DNA of 64,000 bases. It comes from Linum tenue (lineage: Eukaryota > Streptophyta > Magnoliopsida > Malpighiales > Linaceae). Location of the stretch: contig CAMGYJ010000002.1 of the NCBI GenBank assembly GCA_946122785.1, positions 66,923,703 through 66,987,702 on the forward strand, in the 5' to 3' direction. Each line of letters begins with the position of its first letter. The first letter of the stretch is position 1. This document shows positions 12,359 through 23,985 of the stretch, one piece after another. Made by a program: the position numbers and the translations under genes. The notes under the pieces are model-generated. The model had not been told where the DNA came from. It ran no database searches and worked only from the letters and a program-made list of their open reading frames with translations.

Positions 12359-13784
12359 TCAAAACCGAGAGTTCATTTGGATTCTACCTGCACCTGGCAT
12401 AGTTCCTGTCTGCTTCTTCCGGTAGTACACGAATGAACCACTTGCAACCATGAAGAACAGCACAATGCCCTGCAGCAAAGATTCAAAGATCAGAGTTTCT
12501 AACTTTATATCAAGTTGAATTATTGGACTAGCAAGTAGCAACTACTGGTCTGATTCCAAAATTGTAAGGATGAAAACAACTGTCAGGTCTCAAGTGAATG
12601 TTTATTATCTGACTGCTGAGATATTTGTCTATGCTCTTCCTAGACACATTGTGTGGCTGAACCCCTTCCAACAACGTTCGGCTGAGTTTGTGAGCATCTT
12701 AACCCAGAAGAGCTTAAAACTTGTTTCTCAAGCCACTAATGCTCTCAGCAATCAGCATACCATTTGAACCACACACTAAAACGTTCGACAACTCTGGTCT
12801 AAAATCTACTGAGAAAACCAACTTATTATATATTCTACTATTCTAGACAGATAGCACATGCATTCTAGCCACAACTATGTAAGGGAGAACAATAACGGGT
12901 AAAATTATGCAGATCCTAATGGCTTGAGAAAGAGGAGCAAAAGACCAGTGTGAAATGCATCGTACACCTAACTCGGAAGTAGCACCACGAGAGCAAAGAA
13001 TCTGATTCATTACATTGACATTTTTTTAACCAAAGCGTCATTTGGGTCATCTTCATCGCAACCCCTTCTCATACTTATTCTCATCCTATCCGTCTGGTTG
13101 AGTAAACATCAAATACCTGCCCGAAAGGACATTCACATACCTCAAAACCAAGCACTGAAACCTTCTCTTCATCGACAGGCGGTATACAACTTCTGTAAGT
13201 AATGTAAGCCTGTGATCCACTGCCATCTTGTTTCTTTGAGTCCTCCGCCAAATTTCTACCCTCGGTCGAAGAAGTCTCTTGATTTCTACTTTCATCAGAC
13301 GTGTCCAGATCAGATCGATTCTTCTTAAATTTTCCTTGTTTTTCAAGTTTGACACCGTCCTTTATCTCCACACATTTCAACGGGATACGATACCCAGTCT
13401 CACTGCATCGGTACTTTGGCTCGCTCTGCTGAAATTTAGGGGACAAACAGCAAAAGAAACAAAACCCCAAGCTTGTTAAGGACATAGCCACAAAATCTCA
13501 ATCAATAACAAGAGATCTGACACAGGAGCTCCTATTCCACACATTCAACATAAATCCGAAGGAACTAATCGAGATATCGATGAATTAGCCTAATCAAACA
13601 GCAAACAGTGGTAAAGACACTGAATTTCAATCCCAGAGGAAGACTAGCGCAAAACTGAGAGAACGAACCTTCTCTGAGTATTGGCAGGGTACGCAGGCCC
13701 CGGAAGGAGCGCAATCGAAGGTTGTGTTACTTCCGCTAGGCGTTTCCTTGAAACCGAGTAAAACTCTTCGACGGAACCCTCCAT
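12359..13784 (-). CDS. Conserved small plant membrane protein, function unknown (three exons)
   Basis: The model is exon 1 from ATG 13784 to about 13665, exon 2 13428..13141, exon 3 12469..12359, giving about 172 aa. Exon 1 encodes MEGSVEEFYSVSRKRLAEV and a proline-rich LLPGPAYPANTQ. Exon 2 encodes YRCSETGYRIPLKCVEIKD, a charged low-complexity linker and AYITYRSCIPPVDEEKVSVL. Exon 3 gives one transmembrane helix (GIVLFFMVASGSFVYYRKK) and a basic tail. The exon 2/3 junction is clean: GAG|GTATGT, then CTGCAG|GGC, both phase 0. Exon 1/2 is not settled. The obvious AAG|GTTCGT donor is phase 2, but the exon 2 acceptors at 13428 or 13425 need phase 0, so the weaker TTC|GTTCTC donor at 13665 is preferred. 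An ATG 14 codons upstream (13826) is also in frame. It looks like a tail-anchored or single-pass protein. I do not recognise its function. Confidence 0.7.
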
Positions 13785-14075
13785 TGCTCCCGCTGCTTCA
13801 ACGCTCGAGAGAAATGGAAAGAACATCGATCAGATAGGTTGCTCAAACGACGAAATCAAATATGAAGGAAGAGCAATGGGTCAGATATTTCAAGCTTACG
13901 TTCCGTGATCCGAAGGAGACGCTTTCAGCTCTGCAGAGATGGAGGTGCTGACGGAGAAGAAGAAAAGGGAGAGTAGGAGCAAAGGATTTCTCCGAACCAT
14001 CTTTTCGACTCTTTGGCCTTCCTTTTCTCTGGTTTTGTTCCGCTCCCTCATGTGGGGTTTTCTTTCATTCCGTTA

Positions 14076-14532
14076 CAGCCTGTTTGAATTGACAAAAAAA
14101 GTAAGGAATTGGAATTCCATTTCCAATTCCATTTCCATATATTATGTTTGGAATAATAAAAAGGTTGAGAATTGAATTCCAATGGGTCTAAAATATGGGA
14201 ATTACAATTCCTATCAAAAGTGATGGGAATTACAATTCCTATCAAAAGTGATAGGAATTGAGAGAATGAAGATGGAATTAGTGGGACCCATCAATACTTT
14301 TTATTATTTTGTTGACCCACTATCATTTTACTCTCTTTCTCTCTCATTCATATTTCATTTCCCAAAATAAAACAAACATATTACATTATTCATTATGGTT
14401 AAAAGTGCAATTCATTTCCATAGTTGTAGGAATTATACCAAACACCAGAATTGGAAATGGAATTCTATAAAAATAAAAAATTGAATTCCGTTTCCATTTC
14501 CATTTCTTCCGGAATTGTATCCAAACAGGCTG
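14076..14532. mobile_element. PIF/Harbinger-like MITE
   Basis: The ends are perfect 11-bp inverted repeats, CAGCCTGTTTG and CAAACAGGCTG. Both flanks carry the trinucleotide TTA (14073-14075 and 14533-14535), the duplication size and sequence of PIF/Harbinger elements. The interior is rich in GGAATTCCATTTCC words in both orientations and has no transposase. It lies about 290 bp upstream of the start of the membrane-protein gene, so it is probably in the promoter region. Confidence 0.8.
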
Positions 14533-14535
14533 TTA

Positions 14536-16649
14536 AAGTTTAAACGACATATTATTCACAAGCTCGGTTGGTGGGCTTGGTCCTGGCCCAAATAGAAGCC
14601 GAACAACTGAATCCGCTTGGGCGTATGATGTAGTTAATGGGCCTGATGGTTCTCACAGCTCGTTGGGAACCAAGTGGTTGTTCACTTGTTTTCCTGATAT
14701 TTTGCGTGCTATTTTACTAGGAAGAAATTTATAATTTAACGAAATAAATAAGTCATTTATAATTAAATGTCTTCCAAATAATCTTATTGAATCACTTGTA
14801 AATAAGTATCTTTTCTAGCAGTAACTTATTATTATTTACAGATGACTCACTTTTTCTTTACTACTTTTCATTTTTAAGTTTTCCCTTCTTCATACACCCA
14901 ATAACAGCTCGTTTCTATTTGGTCTCCATAATATTTTTCAATGATTTTTAAAAAATTCTTCTCACATATTTTCATTAATAATTTTTAATTAATTTTTGTA
15001 AAGTAGTTTCCTTTTGAAAACGATTTTAAATATAAGTTACATTTAGTTTAAAATGATATACTTTAAAATCGCTTACAATTCGTGAAAAAGCTCATATGAA
15101 ATGAAATTATTGTTAAAAATAAAATGTGGTATTATTATGTATTCCTAATACCCAAACAATATGTTACATATTGGTTGTAGAATGAATTTTATCTTTGTGT
15201 TTGGCTCGATAAGTAATAAACAGGAATATATTACATGTAAATGCAAAACAATGTCTTGTTCTAGTGATAATATCAATAGTTTTGAATAAGGTTAATAGCA
15301 TTTTGTGCCCTTCTATTATTGCAGATTAATAAATATACTCATTTACTAAATTCTGTACAAACATACCCTTATAATATTAAAACACTGTCATGTGTGATCG
15401 AGGGGAGAGGCAGATGGTTACAGCCGTTGTGTGCTCTCTTGTCGACGTCACGTCTAGCCAGCTCATCGCGCTGTATCACCCGGTTCTTTCCACTCGAGTC
15501 GGCGGCGCGAAGAAGCTGGGAGCACATATCGCCAAGTTGAGCAATTAATCGATAGGAGAGACAGAAGGTTTCTTGTCGAGTGGTTGTGAATTAATTTAGG
15601 GGTTTGTTTTAATTAATTGATTGATTTATGACATAAAATCATTAAAATTGAAATTAGGAGTGTTTAGGAGTAAATGGAGGGCAATTAGGCAATTGGATTA
15701 GAGTTTTCCAAGCCCAAAAAATTTTATCTCGGATTTTTTCCACGTATTAACGCATGGAATATTTGACAAAACGCGACCAATTGTCATTCCTACCCGTCAC
15801 TTCCCAGCTTCACTCCTCAAAAAGCAAAACCTAACAGAAAAAAAAAAACAAAAAAGTGGGTGGCCGGTCAATCAAATGTCAGTTATGGAGACTATGGCTG
15901 AAAAAGAAACAGTAGTTCTAGCAGTAACCAATGAGATGGGCCAGCTGAAACTCAGCTGAGGGAGAAACAGAAGCAGAACTGTTTCTTTGGTCAAACAAGC
16001 AAAACTTGGTGATAGTGCCCGCCTCACGCAACATGATTGATGAGAGATTCCAGTTTTGGCTCACAGTATATAAAATACTGTAACAACAGGTGGTCCACTC
16101 CGTGCGATCTGATTAGTGTTTTCTTTACGTCTATGATGATCGAAGTTATAAAATTCGTATAAAAAATCTTCCCGATCAAATTCGATACTTGTATCGTAGT
16201 TTACATCAGCACCAATCAATCGATACTTTTCTATGTAACAAATGCCAGATCGCAATTTGTTTCAAATCCAATTGTTTCCCTAGAGATCCTAAATTAGGGA
16301 CATGGCACTGTTGCAAGCCTAGGGTTCTATCTCTCCCCATAGAATGAATGTGGTCAAACAACTCCAGTAGGACATGTTTAAGCTAGAACACATGGTGTTC
16401 TAGCTTTCATGAAATAATGTACAGAAAATTTTGTACCAACAAGATGATTGAGCAAATAACAACACACTGGGTTTTGGTTGGTCTTTTCCATCTATCCTGT
16501 TCTAAGTGGAAGAAGCACAAGCAGCAGCAGCAGCATTCTAAATTTCTAATCCACTTCTGGAAAAAAATTCTCCGAATCCTCCATGCAGACAACAAATTTT
16601 CACAAACCAATAAGAATTCCATTTCCTTTTCCAATGGATCGATCATCTT
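14536..16649. other. Gene-free spacer with a hAT remnant
   Basis: No gene is supported. At about 15700-15797 there is a decayed copy of the right end of the 8122-8824 element (GAGTTTTCCAAGCCC ... CCAATTGTCATTCCTA). The last few hundred bases before 16650 are probably the 3' UTR of the receptor pseudokinase gene. Confidence 0.45.
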
Positions 16650-18482
16650 CTACTCTTTGCAATCACTAACCACCTGCTTACCAAAAGCCAGAGGGAACTC
16701 GTGATCGTACTGCTCCGTCATCCCATGTTTCTCAGCCAACCCCTTCAAGGACTCGTAAACTTGGTACATGGCCAGCCTATCCTTCGGCCTAGAACCCACG
16801 CAATTCAGAGCAACCTTCAAGAAATGAGACATATCGTCGTCGTGACCTCTCCCCACCAGCGATTTATCGATGCAATCCTTCGTACGACCGGTGATCACCA
16901 GCTGGTTCACCCAATCCACCAAGTTCCCTTTGAACCCACCTTCATCCCCATTGTTCACATCCAAGGGCTTCTGCCCCGTGACCAGCTCAAGAAGCACGAC
17001 CCCGAACGCGTACACATCCCCCTTCAGCGATGGCACCATAGTGCTGGAGTACTCCGGAGGAATGTACCCGAACTCCCCCAAGTCACCATTGAAGGAACTA
17101 TCATTCGAATCACGAGTGGCAGCCAGTCTCGCGAGCCCAAAATCCGCGACTCTAGCATCGAAATCATCATCCAGGAGTATCACATTGGAGCTCATGTACT
17201 GATGAATGTAAGGAGGTTGGCATCCATGGTGAAGCCAGGCGAGCCCTCTGGCCGCACCAACCCCGATCCTAACCCTGGTCGGCCAATCGAGTGAACATCC
17301 CTGACCAATCCCAAAACCAGTCCCGTGCAGCTGAGAGTACAGAGTCCCACCAGGCATGTGTTTGTACACCAGCAATCTCTCTTCCTCCACCGCACAGAAC
17401 CCCAGCAATGGCACAAGATTGGGATGCCTCAGCTGTCCTAACCGGTTCATCTCCGACCTAAATTGCTTCTCCCCGAGCTTGGAGCCGCTGAGTCTCTTAA
17501 CGGCGAGGGCAGACCCATCAGGCAGCACAGCCTTGTAAGAAACCCCCGTTCTAGTGGAAATGATAATGTTCTCGAACTCGAAATGGTTGGTGGCTACAAG
17601 CAAATCGGAGAGCTTCATCTTGTGGATTGGTTTCTGGAAGAGGGAAACCTGGACGAGTTTACGCGACCGGAGCAAATCGATCCAGCTCGAATCGTCTTTC
17701 CGAGTGCCCGCAGCCGCCGCCCTCTTGCCGAACAGCCACCACCAAATTGCAAACCCTAGAATCAAAGAGCCGAGGGCTCCGATGACGCCGGCGGCAATTA
17801 TGATCGCCAGGCTCTTACCGCTCAATCCGCCACACTTACCCAGCGGCCGGCCGCAGAGCTTGCCGTTGCCGTCAAAGTCGGCCTCGGGGAAAGTGGCCAA
17901 ATCCGACGGCACCGAGCCGGAGAGGTCGTTATCCGCGACGGAGAACTTCTTCAGCCGGTCCAGCCGGCCGAGGCCGTAGGGGATCGAACCGGACATCCTG
18001 TTGCCGTTGAGGTAGAGGTTGTTGAGGAACTTACAGTTGACGATCTCCGGAGGGAGGGAGCCGGAGATGGAGTTGCCGGAGAGATCCAGAGTGACGATGT
18101 ACGGCAGCCAGTTGCAGATTTGGGGAGGGAGGGAACCGGAGAGGTCGTTGTTGGAGAGATCCAGGACCTGGAGGCTGCGGCAGTACTTGAGAGACTCCGG
18201 GAGTTGACCGGAGAGCTGGAAATCAGGGAGCTGGAGGCTGATGATTCGCGTCTCCTTCTCGTTCCAGCAGGAGACGCCGTCGAGCTTGCAGACGGCGGCG
18301 ACGGAGTTGTTGTTGAGGTTCCAGGTGGAGAGCCGGCCTTGCGGGTCCAGAGCCTTCTTGACGCCTTCCAGGCACATCAAGTCGTCCTCAATGGCGGTGG
18401 AGAGGGGAAGAAGGGAGAGGATGGAGAATAAGAATACGGAACTCAGCAGGAGAAGGGAGCAGATCCTGGCGTCTGTGTCCAT
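16650..18482 (-). CDS. BIR3: BIR-type LRR receptor pseudokinase (probable inactive receptor kinase, BIR3-like)
   Basis: This intronless 610-aa protein is a plasma-membrane LRR receptor-like protein of subfamily X, closest in layout to Arabidopsis BIR3 (At1g27190), which holds BAK1/SERK co-receptors inactive. In order: signal peptide (1-30), LRRNT with a CxxxGVSCW motif near 65-73, about five LRRs (78-205), transmembrane helix (about 225-251, ending IWWWLFGKR) and a cytoplasmic kinase fold (about 300-590). The fold is degenerate. The glycine loop reads STRTGVSYK and the HRD motif is HQY (427-429), so the catalytic Asp is Tyr. The VAIK lysine (K329) and DFG (447-449) are kept. This pattern predicts no phosphotransfer, as in known BIR2/BIR3. 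Length and single-exon structure fit the family. Antisense open frames over it are shadows of its GC-rich coding sequence. The symbol is by homology and could be BIR4 or another paralogue. Confidence 0.93.
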   Translation of the reverse strand: MDTDARICSLLLLSSVFLFSILSLLPLSTAIEDDLMCLEGVKKALDPQGRLSTWNLNNNSVAAVCKLDGVSCWNEKETRIISLQLPDFQLSGQLPESLKYCRSLQVLDLSNNDLSGSLPPQICNWLPYIVTLDLSGNSISGSLPPEIVNCKFLNNLYLNGNRMSGSIPYGLGRLDRLKKFSVADNDLSGSVPSDLATFPEADFDGNGKLCGRPLGKCGGLSGKSLAIIIAAGVIGALGSLILGFAIWWWLFGKRAAAAGTRKDDSSWIDLLRSRKLVQVSLFQKPIHKMKLSDLLVATNHFEFENIIISTRTGVSYKAVLPDGSALAVKRLSGSKLGEKQFRSEMNRLGQLRHPNLVPLLGFCAVEEERLLVYKHMPGGTLYSQLHGTGFGIGQGCSLDWPTRVRIGVGAARGLAWLHHGCQPPYIHQYMSSNVILLDDDFDARVADFGLARLAATRDSNDSSFNGDLGEFGYIPPEYSSTMVPSLKGDVYAFGVVLLELVTGQKPLDVNNGDEGGFKGNLVDWVNQLVITGRTKDCIDKSLVGRGHDDDMSHFLKVALNCVGSRPKDRLAMYQVYESLKGLAEKHGMTEQYDHEFPLAFGKQVVSDCKE

Positions 18483-19199
18483 CTCCGTCGTCTGGTTTAT
18501 GTTGATTGGATTTCCGTTTCGGGTTGGGGGACGGTGGTGGGGAAATGGAGGAAGGGGAAGGAGGAGATTCGGGTTAGGAGGAGAGAGATGGAGATGGAAG
18601 AAGAAGAAGAAGAAGAGGAGAGAGAAGGGCGGCCATTGACTGACTGGGTAAGCTTGGAAAGATGAGGGGAAGGAAGATAGCAGAGAGAGCAGTCTTCTTG
18701 AGTATTGACTGTACTGCGACGTATTCGGTCTTCTTCTTTTTATTAATGATTAACTGTTTGTATTTGTTTTTTCTGGTCAAACTATTGTGTTTTTTAGTTT
18801 AGAAATAATACTAGCGGAATAGGGGTGTAAATTTCGACGTATAGTGAAAATTCAAAACTGTGACAAGTTTTTTTCTTCAAAAGATATTTATATTATTAAG
18901 AGATCAAGATCCTATACAAACACTAGAGTACAACCAAAGCGAGAATAAAAAATTACTGGCTCATTTGCTTATTAGGTTTACGATGGATTTGTAGTATTGT
19001 GGATTTGGGAAAGTATATTGTTTGGTTAGTTAATTTTTATCATGGATTTATGATGAATTTGTCTCACAACTTTGCCTCTCATTATCAAATTCCAAACGAA
19101 TATAGGATTTGCAAATTCATGGGGTCTACGGATTTGAATCTAAAAAAGGATCCAAATTCGTGAACCCCGTGGATTTCAAAATGAGCCAAAGAGTGAAGA
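18483..19199. other. 5' region of the pseudokinase gene and spacer
   Basis: The first 250 bp or so read as pyrimidine-rich 5' UTR on the minus strand (GAAGAAGAAGAAG on the plus strand near 18598). The remainder is AT-rich spacer with no supported gene. Confidence 0.45.
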
Positions 19200-20940
19200 A
19201 GAGGTAAAGATCAAAGGTTGGAGGTAAAGATAACGGTTGTGGACCGTGAACCTTACAAGTAGGCCGTGAAGCGAGCCAAGTTTTCAGGGTCATTCGCACA
19301 GTTCGCGGCTAGTTCAGAGATCACGGTCTCAAACCGTGATTTTTTCAAAGAGGCTGTGAACTTTTGGCCAAAACGCGTCCCTTCTAGCCGATCACGATCT
19401 GGATGTTGATGTCAAGCCTTTGATCTCTGACCGTGAAAGAGCTAGCTGATGTCACTCGAGGCATATAAAGAGCCAGTTGCGGGGAGAAAGAGGGTAGCTA
19501 GGACAACATTAGTTGTGCAAGGAGGCACGTGGCGCTCCTTCGATTGCTCCAAGCCAAAACCCAAGGTGTGGATAAGTCAAAGATGACTCATGATAGTCAG
19601 TCCAAACACCATGAGTAGGCACGTCATCTGCTTGCTTGAATCTTATAACGTGGTTCCTTATCTTGTCAGCCTTACTCGTGTGAGAATATTTCTCTAGGAA
19701 AACTTGTTTGAGGGAACCTCACATTTCGAAGGTCCCATTAGGATGAGATTGCAACCAATCCTGTGCTCTTCCTTTCAAAGAGAAAGGGAAGGGTTATAGG
19801 TTAAAAATGCTCATAAAGACTTCTTGATGCATCACATAGGAAGTCTTTTAGGTGGTTGGCCAGATCATCATCCTCCTCACCATGGAAAAGACGCTCATAT
19901 TCTAACGTTAAGATTCCTTCATTAAGTCAAGGATTGGAATACGTGGTTTATAGTGAGGCGTTGTTGGATGAGCTCTACGCTTCTTTAGGCCAAAATAACC
20001 CTGCTAAGGTGCGTAAGATTTCTTCTCCCATGAGTTGAGCTCGGTATCCTTGATCCTCGATTCTAATGGGCAAATGCACAGGAAAAATGTCGAGTTTTGT
20101 AAGTAGACCGACCCCCTCAAAAATCGATGCCACTTACAAAAAAAAATTGAAGGATCTTATTTCCCTAGGCCCTCTCTTAGAACCCTTACTCCGAAAGCGA
20201 GGTGCAGTTTTATTGAAGAAGAAGTCATTTAGGAGGTTGAGGTGCCTCCCATTTTGCATAACGTAAGAATTCGAAAGTATGCAGTGTAGAAAAGTAAATA
20301 TAAGCTATTGGATGAGTGAGAGATAAGAGAAGGAAGGCGTTGCATAAGCAGGTTCTCCCTAGGTCTCCTAACCATGGTTCTTGTCACGATCAAGTCATGT
20401 CTTGCCTGTCGTAAGAGAATCTGCTTACCGCGCATTCGAGGGCACGATCTCCCAAGTTGTACGTGACTACGAGTCATGTTGTACTATCTTGGCACCCGTA
20501 TTGTTCTTGAACAAAAGTATTTTGTTAGATAACTGGCTAGCCAAACTCACATAAGTGCGTTATTCTATAATCTTGGATCAAAACCTCGATATCTGGCACA
20601 TACGAGCTGTCGATTTTGTATTTTGTTAGATCTCACCTTGTGTCAAAGCATTCACCCAAACTAATGGGTGACAAGGACACTTCGGATTTCTCCTTTGAGG
20701 CGTCATGTCGTTCGATCAAATGACGTTCCATCGATTAGGACGATTATTTCTAGTCTCATCCTAAGTGGCTTGGATTTGATCCTTGCATCTCAAAGGAGTG
20801 CAATGTCGAGTAATCTCATTCAAATCGACAAATAACGAAATAGAGTAAATCAAACACTACATATATGAAATAAACACAATTGTATTAAACCAAACATAGA
20901 GTCTACATCAACGAGGACTTTGAGTCCAAAATGGGGGGTG
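19200..20940 (-). pseudogene. Decayed Gypsy-type retrotransposon with gag remnant
   Basis: On the minus strand, about 19890 to 19560, broken frames spell a retrotransposon gag-like path: LANHLKDFLCDASRSL, then a degenerate LPFLFERKSTGLVAISS matching the usual PFSLKDRAKDWLQS block of Athila/Tat gag, then ...RFPQTSFPREI. Several frame breaks and stops separate the pieces. The GACCGTGAA-type words at 19240-19430 are shared with the LTR-like regions at 10.4 and 27.5 kb. No protease, RT or integrase is visible. Calling it Athila/Tat is an inference from these words. Confidence 0.55.
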
Positions 20941-21263
20941 GGGTGTAATGTAACACTTTAGACAAATCCCTCATATACAAAACATGAGAGAGATCCATGG
21001 TTCATAAAAGCACAATCCATCCTTAAATAACTCACAAGACATATTTGGGGTGAAATTGAAGAGTTCTTGTAAAAAATCTAAATTTAAACATGTTCAGTTT
21101 GGAGCAGTGTAAAGATGAGTACCCTCTTGAAAAGTTATCATGATGCACCCTAAAAGTAAAACCGCATAGGATGGCGTACAGTATCCTGATTGGATAAAAT
21201 GCATCCTTCAACTCTGAATAGAACAACGAAAGTTTTTAAATTCTTCCTAGTGATGATTTGCTT
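20941..21263. other. Spacer, nothing recognised
   Basis: No coding potential or clear repeat boundary was found in this short stretch between the gag remnant and the foldback element. Confidence 0.35.
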
Positions 21264-21272
21264 TAATTATAA

Positions 21273-22182
21273 GGGTTAATATATTTGTCTGACCCAAACT
21301 TTTCACATATTAAACATCACAAAATTGGTCAACCCCTAGATTCGACCGTTATCCTGGACGGTCAAACACGTTGACTAATGGTCAACACGCCACGTCACTA
21401 CCAAGTTAACACAGAACACTTAAAAAATTTGGTTTCTCCACCTATTACCATTGATTTTTTTATTTTGGGTAAATACAATTTAATATCCAAACCTTTTATT
21501 TTAAACAATATAATAGCCAAACCTTTTCGAAAACAATCTAATATTCAAATCGTCAACTTTCCGTCCGTTTGATCGTTGGTTGACACTTCAAAAAAACTTT
21601 GTTTAGGGGAAATTGTCACAATACAACTTTGTTTTCTTATTTTGGCATTGCAGATGACTTAATATTTAGATATTCTATACCATCATGGTGGAGTCATGAA
21701 CTTCTCGGGTTTGGAACCACGATATGTTAGTGGTTTTTCAGAGAAGATATCGATGGATATTGATGAAGCGTTGTACTTCGAACTTTTTTGAAGTGTCAAC
21801 TAACGGTCAAACGAACGGAAAGTTGACGATTTGGATATTAGATTGTTTTCGAAAAGGTTTGGCTATTATATTGTTTAAAATGAAAGGTTCGGATATTAAA
21901 TTGTATTTACCCTTTTATTTTGAACAAAAGAATAAAAAAGGGAATGATAAAAGGTAGAAAAAACCAAAAAATTTAAGTGGTAATAGGTGACTTGGCAGTG
22001 ACGTGGCGAGTTAATCGTTAGTCAACGTGTTTGTCCATCCAAGATAACGGTCATCATATCTCGAGTTTGATCAATTTCGTAACTTTGATGCATAGTTGAG
22101 ACCACAAAGTTATAAAAAAATAAAAAAATTGACCGGAATATTTAATATGTAAAAAGTTCGGACCATACAAATATATTAACGC
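21273..22182. mobile_element. Long-inverted-repeat Mutator-like foldback element
   Basis: The element is flanked by a perfect 9-bp duplication, TAATTATAA (21264-21272 and 22183-22191), the size typical of Mutator-like elements. Its arms are inverted repeats over several hundred bp. The tips are GGGTTAATATATTTGT and, on the complement of the right end, GCGTTAATATATTTGT. The internal GACGGAAAGTTGACGATTTGG appears in both orientations. The unpaired centre is about 21600-21780. There is no transposase. A piece of the right arm also lies at about 56945-57080. Confidence 0.8.
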
Positions 22183-22191
22183 TAATTATAA

Positions 22192-22581
22192 ACTTGGGCT
22201 CTCCTGGCCCCTGCATAATCACTTAGCTATGTAGTTAGTGCGTCAACTTACTGATCAGTTGATAGACAACTTCCATTAATTTGGAGGAGACTAAGAAACA
22301 TGAAGCAGTAGTGGTGCATGCACTGGATTGCGTTGAGCTGTCCATGAGCTTTGATGAACGATGTCGACTCTCGAACATGCAACTTCCCTTCACTTTTGGA
22401 GTTGTGCCGTCCACTTCCAGTCGAGCTAATTAAAGATGGAAAGGAATACATTACACACCCACAAAATTAAAGCGAAAGCAAAGAAAGGATATAAAGAAAT
22501 TCCATCCTCCACAAACGACGAAAGCCAGTTTATGTTCATTCCGGCACTGAAGGAGAGACCTCACGAATGGGAAATTTTGCA
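22192..22581. other. Spacer, nothing recognised
   Basis: Only short antisense open frames are present and no gene or repeat boundary could be supported. Confidence 0.35.
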
Positions 22582-22589
22582 CTCATAGA

Positions 22590-23318
22590 CAGGGGCGGAT
22601 CTAGGGCTTGGGGAGGGGTGTCGTCCGACACCCCTCCGCTCGAAAATTTTGTGAAGGACCTTCATTTTTTCGGTACAAAAAATATTAATTTGAGACTTCC
22701 GACACCGCTCTAATAATTATAAGCGACACACTTTTATTATAAGAAAATAATTTAATGTTATAAAGTTATTCATCGTAATTAGTAATTAACAATAATAAGT
22801 AAAATCAAATAAGCGTGCTTGTTTTAAGTAACCCACAAACCAATTTAACTTGTTAATTTGTAGTTAATAGGTGAATTGCATAGATTTATGGGAGATTGTG
22901 GCTTGATTTTGGTTAATTTGGTAGAACTAGAGAAAAAATGCTAATGATATTGCTTTAGCCATATTTTGTGTTGTCTAAAATTGGCAATTGGTTGATCGTG
23001 GTTTACTATATTTGACTGTAAACTATTTTATTTGAATTTTGATTTTAGACGTAGATCGATTCTCTGTGGTTGGGTGACTAATTTATGAATGATTATATAG
23101 TTGTGTATATCGAAAAATGTTTGATTTGCAACATAAGCGATGATTGTATTTTTTAAAAAATTCAGGATATGAGAAATGGTCATAATTCGTAATAAACATG
23201 ACGTTGTCAACTTATAAATGAATTTCCAGCAATTTCTATTAATTTTTATTTAATTATTTTAATTATTATAATTTTTTATCGGCGACACCCCTCTTCAATA
23301 ATCCTGGGTCCGCCACTG
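22590..23318. mobile_element. Non-autonomous hAT element (CAG-GGCGGATC ends)
   Basis: A perfect 8-bp target duplication, CTCATAGA, flanks the element (22582-22589 and 23319-23326). The ends are CAGGGGCGGATCTAGG and CCTGGGTCCGCCACTG, imperfect inverted repeats of the common plant hAT type. Subterminal GACACCCCTC words are also inverted. The interior is AT-rich and non-coding. Elements with related ends are at 43601-44455 and 54826-55458. Confidence 0.82.
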
Positions 23319-23326
23319 CTCATAGA

Positions 23327-23975
23327 CACAGATCATCAGGGTGTGTGGTTGCGGAGAGAGGAAGAAGAGAATCTGGACTAGTGCTGCACTGCTGCATGGA
23401 TAATATATAATTAGAAATTTGGAATCCCCTGTTAAAAGTTTATGGCAGATTTTGACATTTGCGTACTTTTGGGGCATCCATCTGGGAAAAGGGTAACAAA
23501 ACAACCCAAAAAGTCTCTTCTCCTTTCTCTGCATGGCCAAGGTTGTAAAACCGTTTTATACTAATGTAACGGTTTAGCAAGTGAAATGGTTCGACAGGTG
23601 GTATATACCGGTTTGTGCCTGTTCCTGTCGGTCAATATTACGAATAAAATTATAAATACTCATATTTAAACATGACATTTAACGTCAATACTTAAACATT
23701 TATACTTGAATCCAACAAATAACATCAATATTTAACTTTTATACTCATAAAATAAATAATAAAATAATTTTTATCAATTCATTTTACTTAGAGATTCGTA
23801 TATCGATCATGCCGGTGGTGTCACGCCGATTTTATGACCGATACCGGTTGAACCAGGTTCAACCGGTGGCACGCCGGTCGGCGTGACAACCGTGTGTATG
23901 GCTCACCGCCAGCCATCTATGTAATATTATCACTAGACCAATCGCCTGCTCGTTTGAATTCTTCTTATTTTTTTA
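23327..23975. repeat. Spacer containing a decayed terminal-repeat element
   Basis: From about 23539 (AAGGTTGTAAAACCG) to about 23892 (CGGCGTGACAACCGTG) the text has inverted AACCGG/CCGGTT words and flanks TGCATGGCC versus TGTATGGCT, suggestive of a transposon with a decayed 9-bp duplication. No gene is visible. Confidence 0.4.
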
Positions 23976-23985
23976 TTATAAATTG

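Noticed and set aside
16701..18639. Many long plus-strand open frames opposite the BIR-like gene
   Set aside because: They are shadows of a GC-rich minus-strand coding sequence and have no recognisable protein content.
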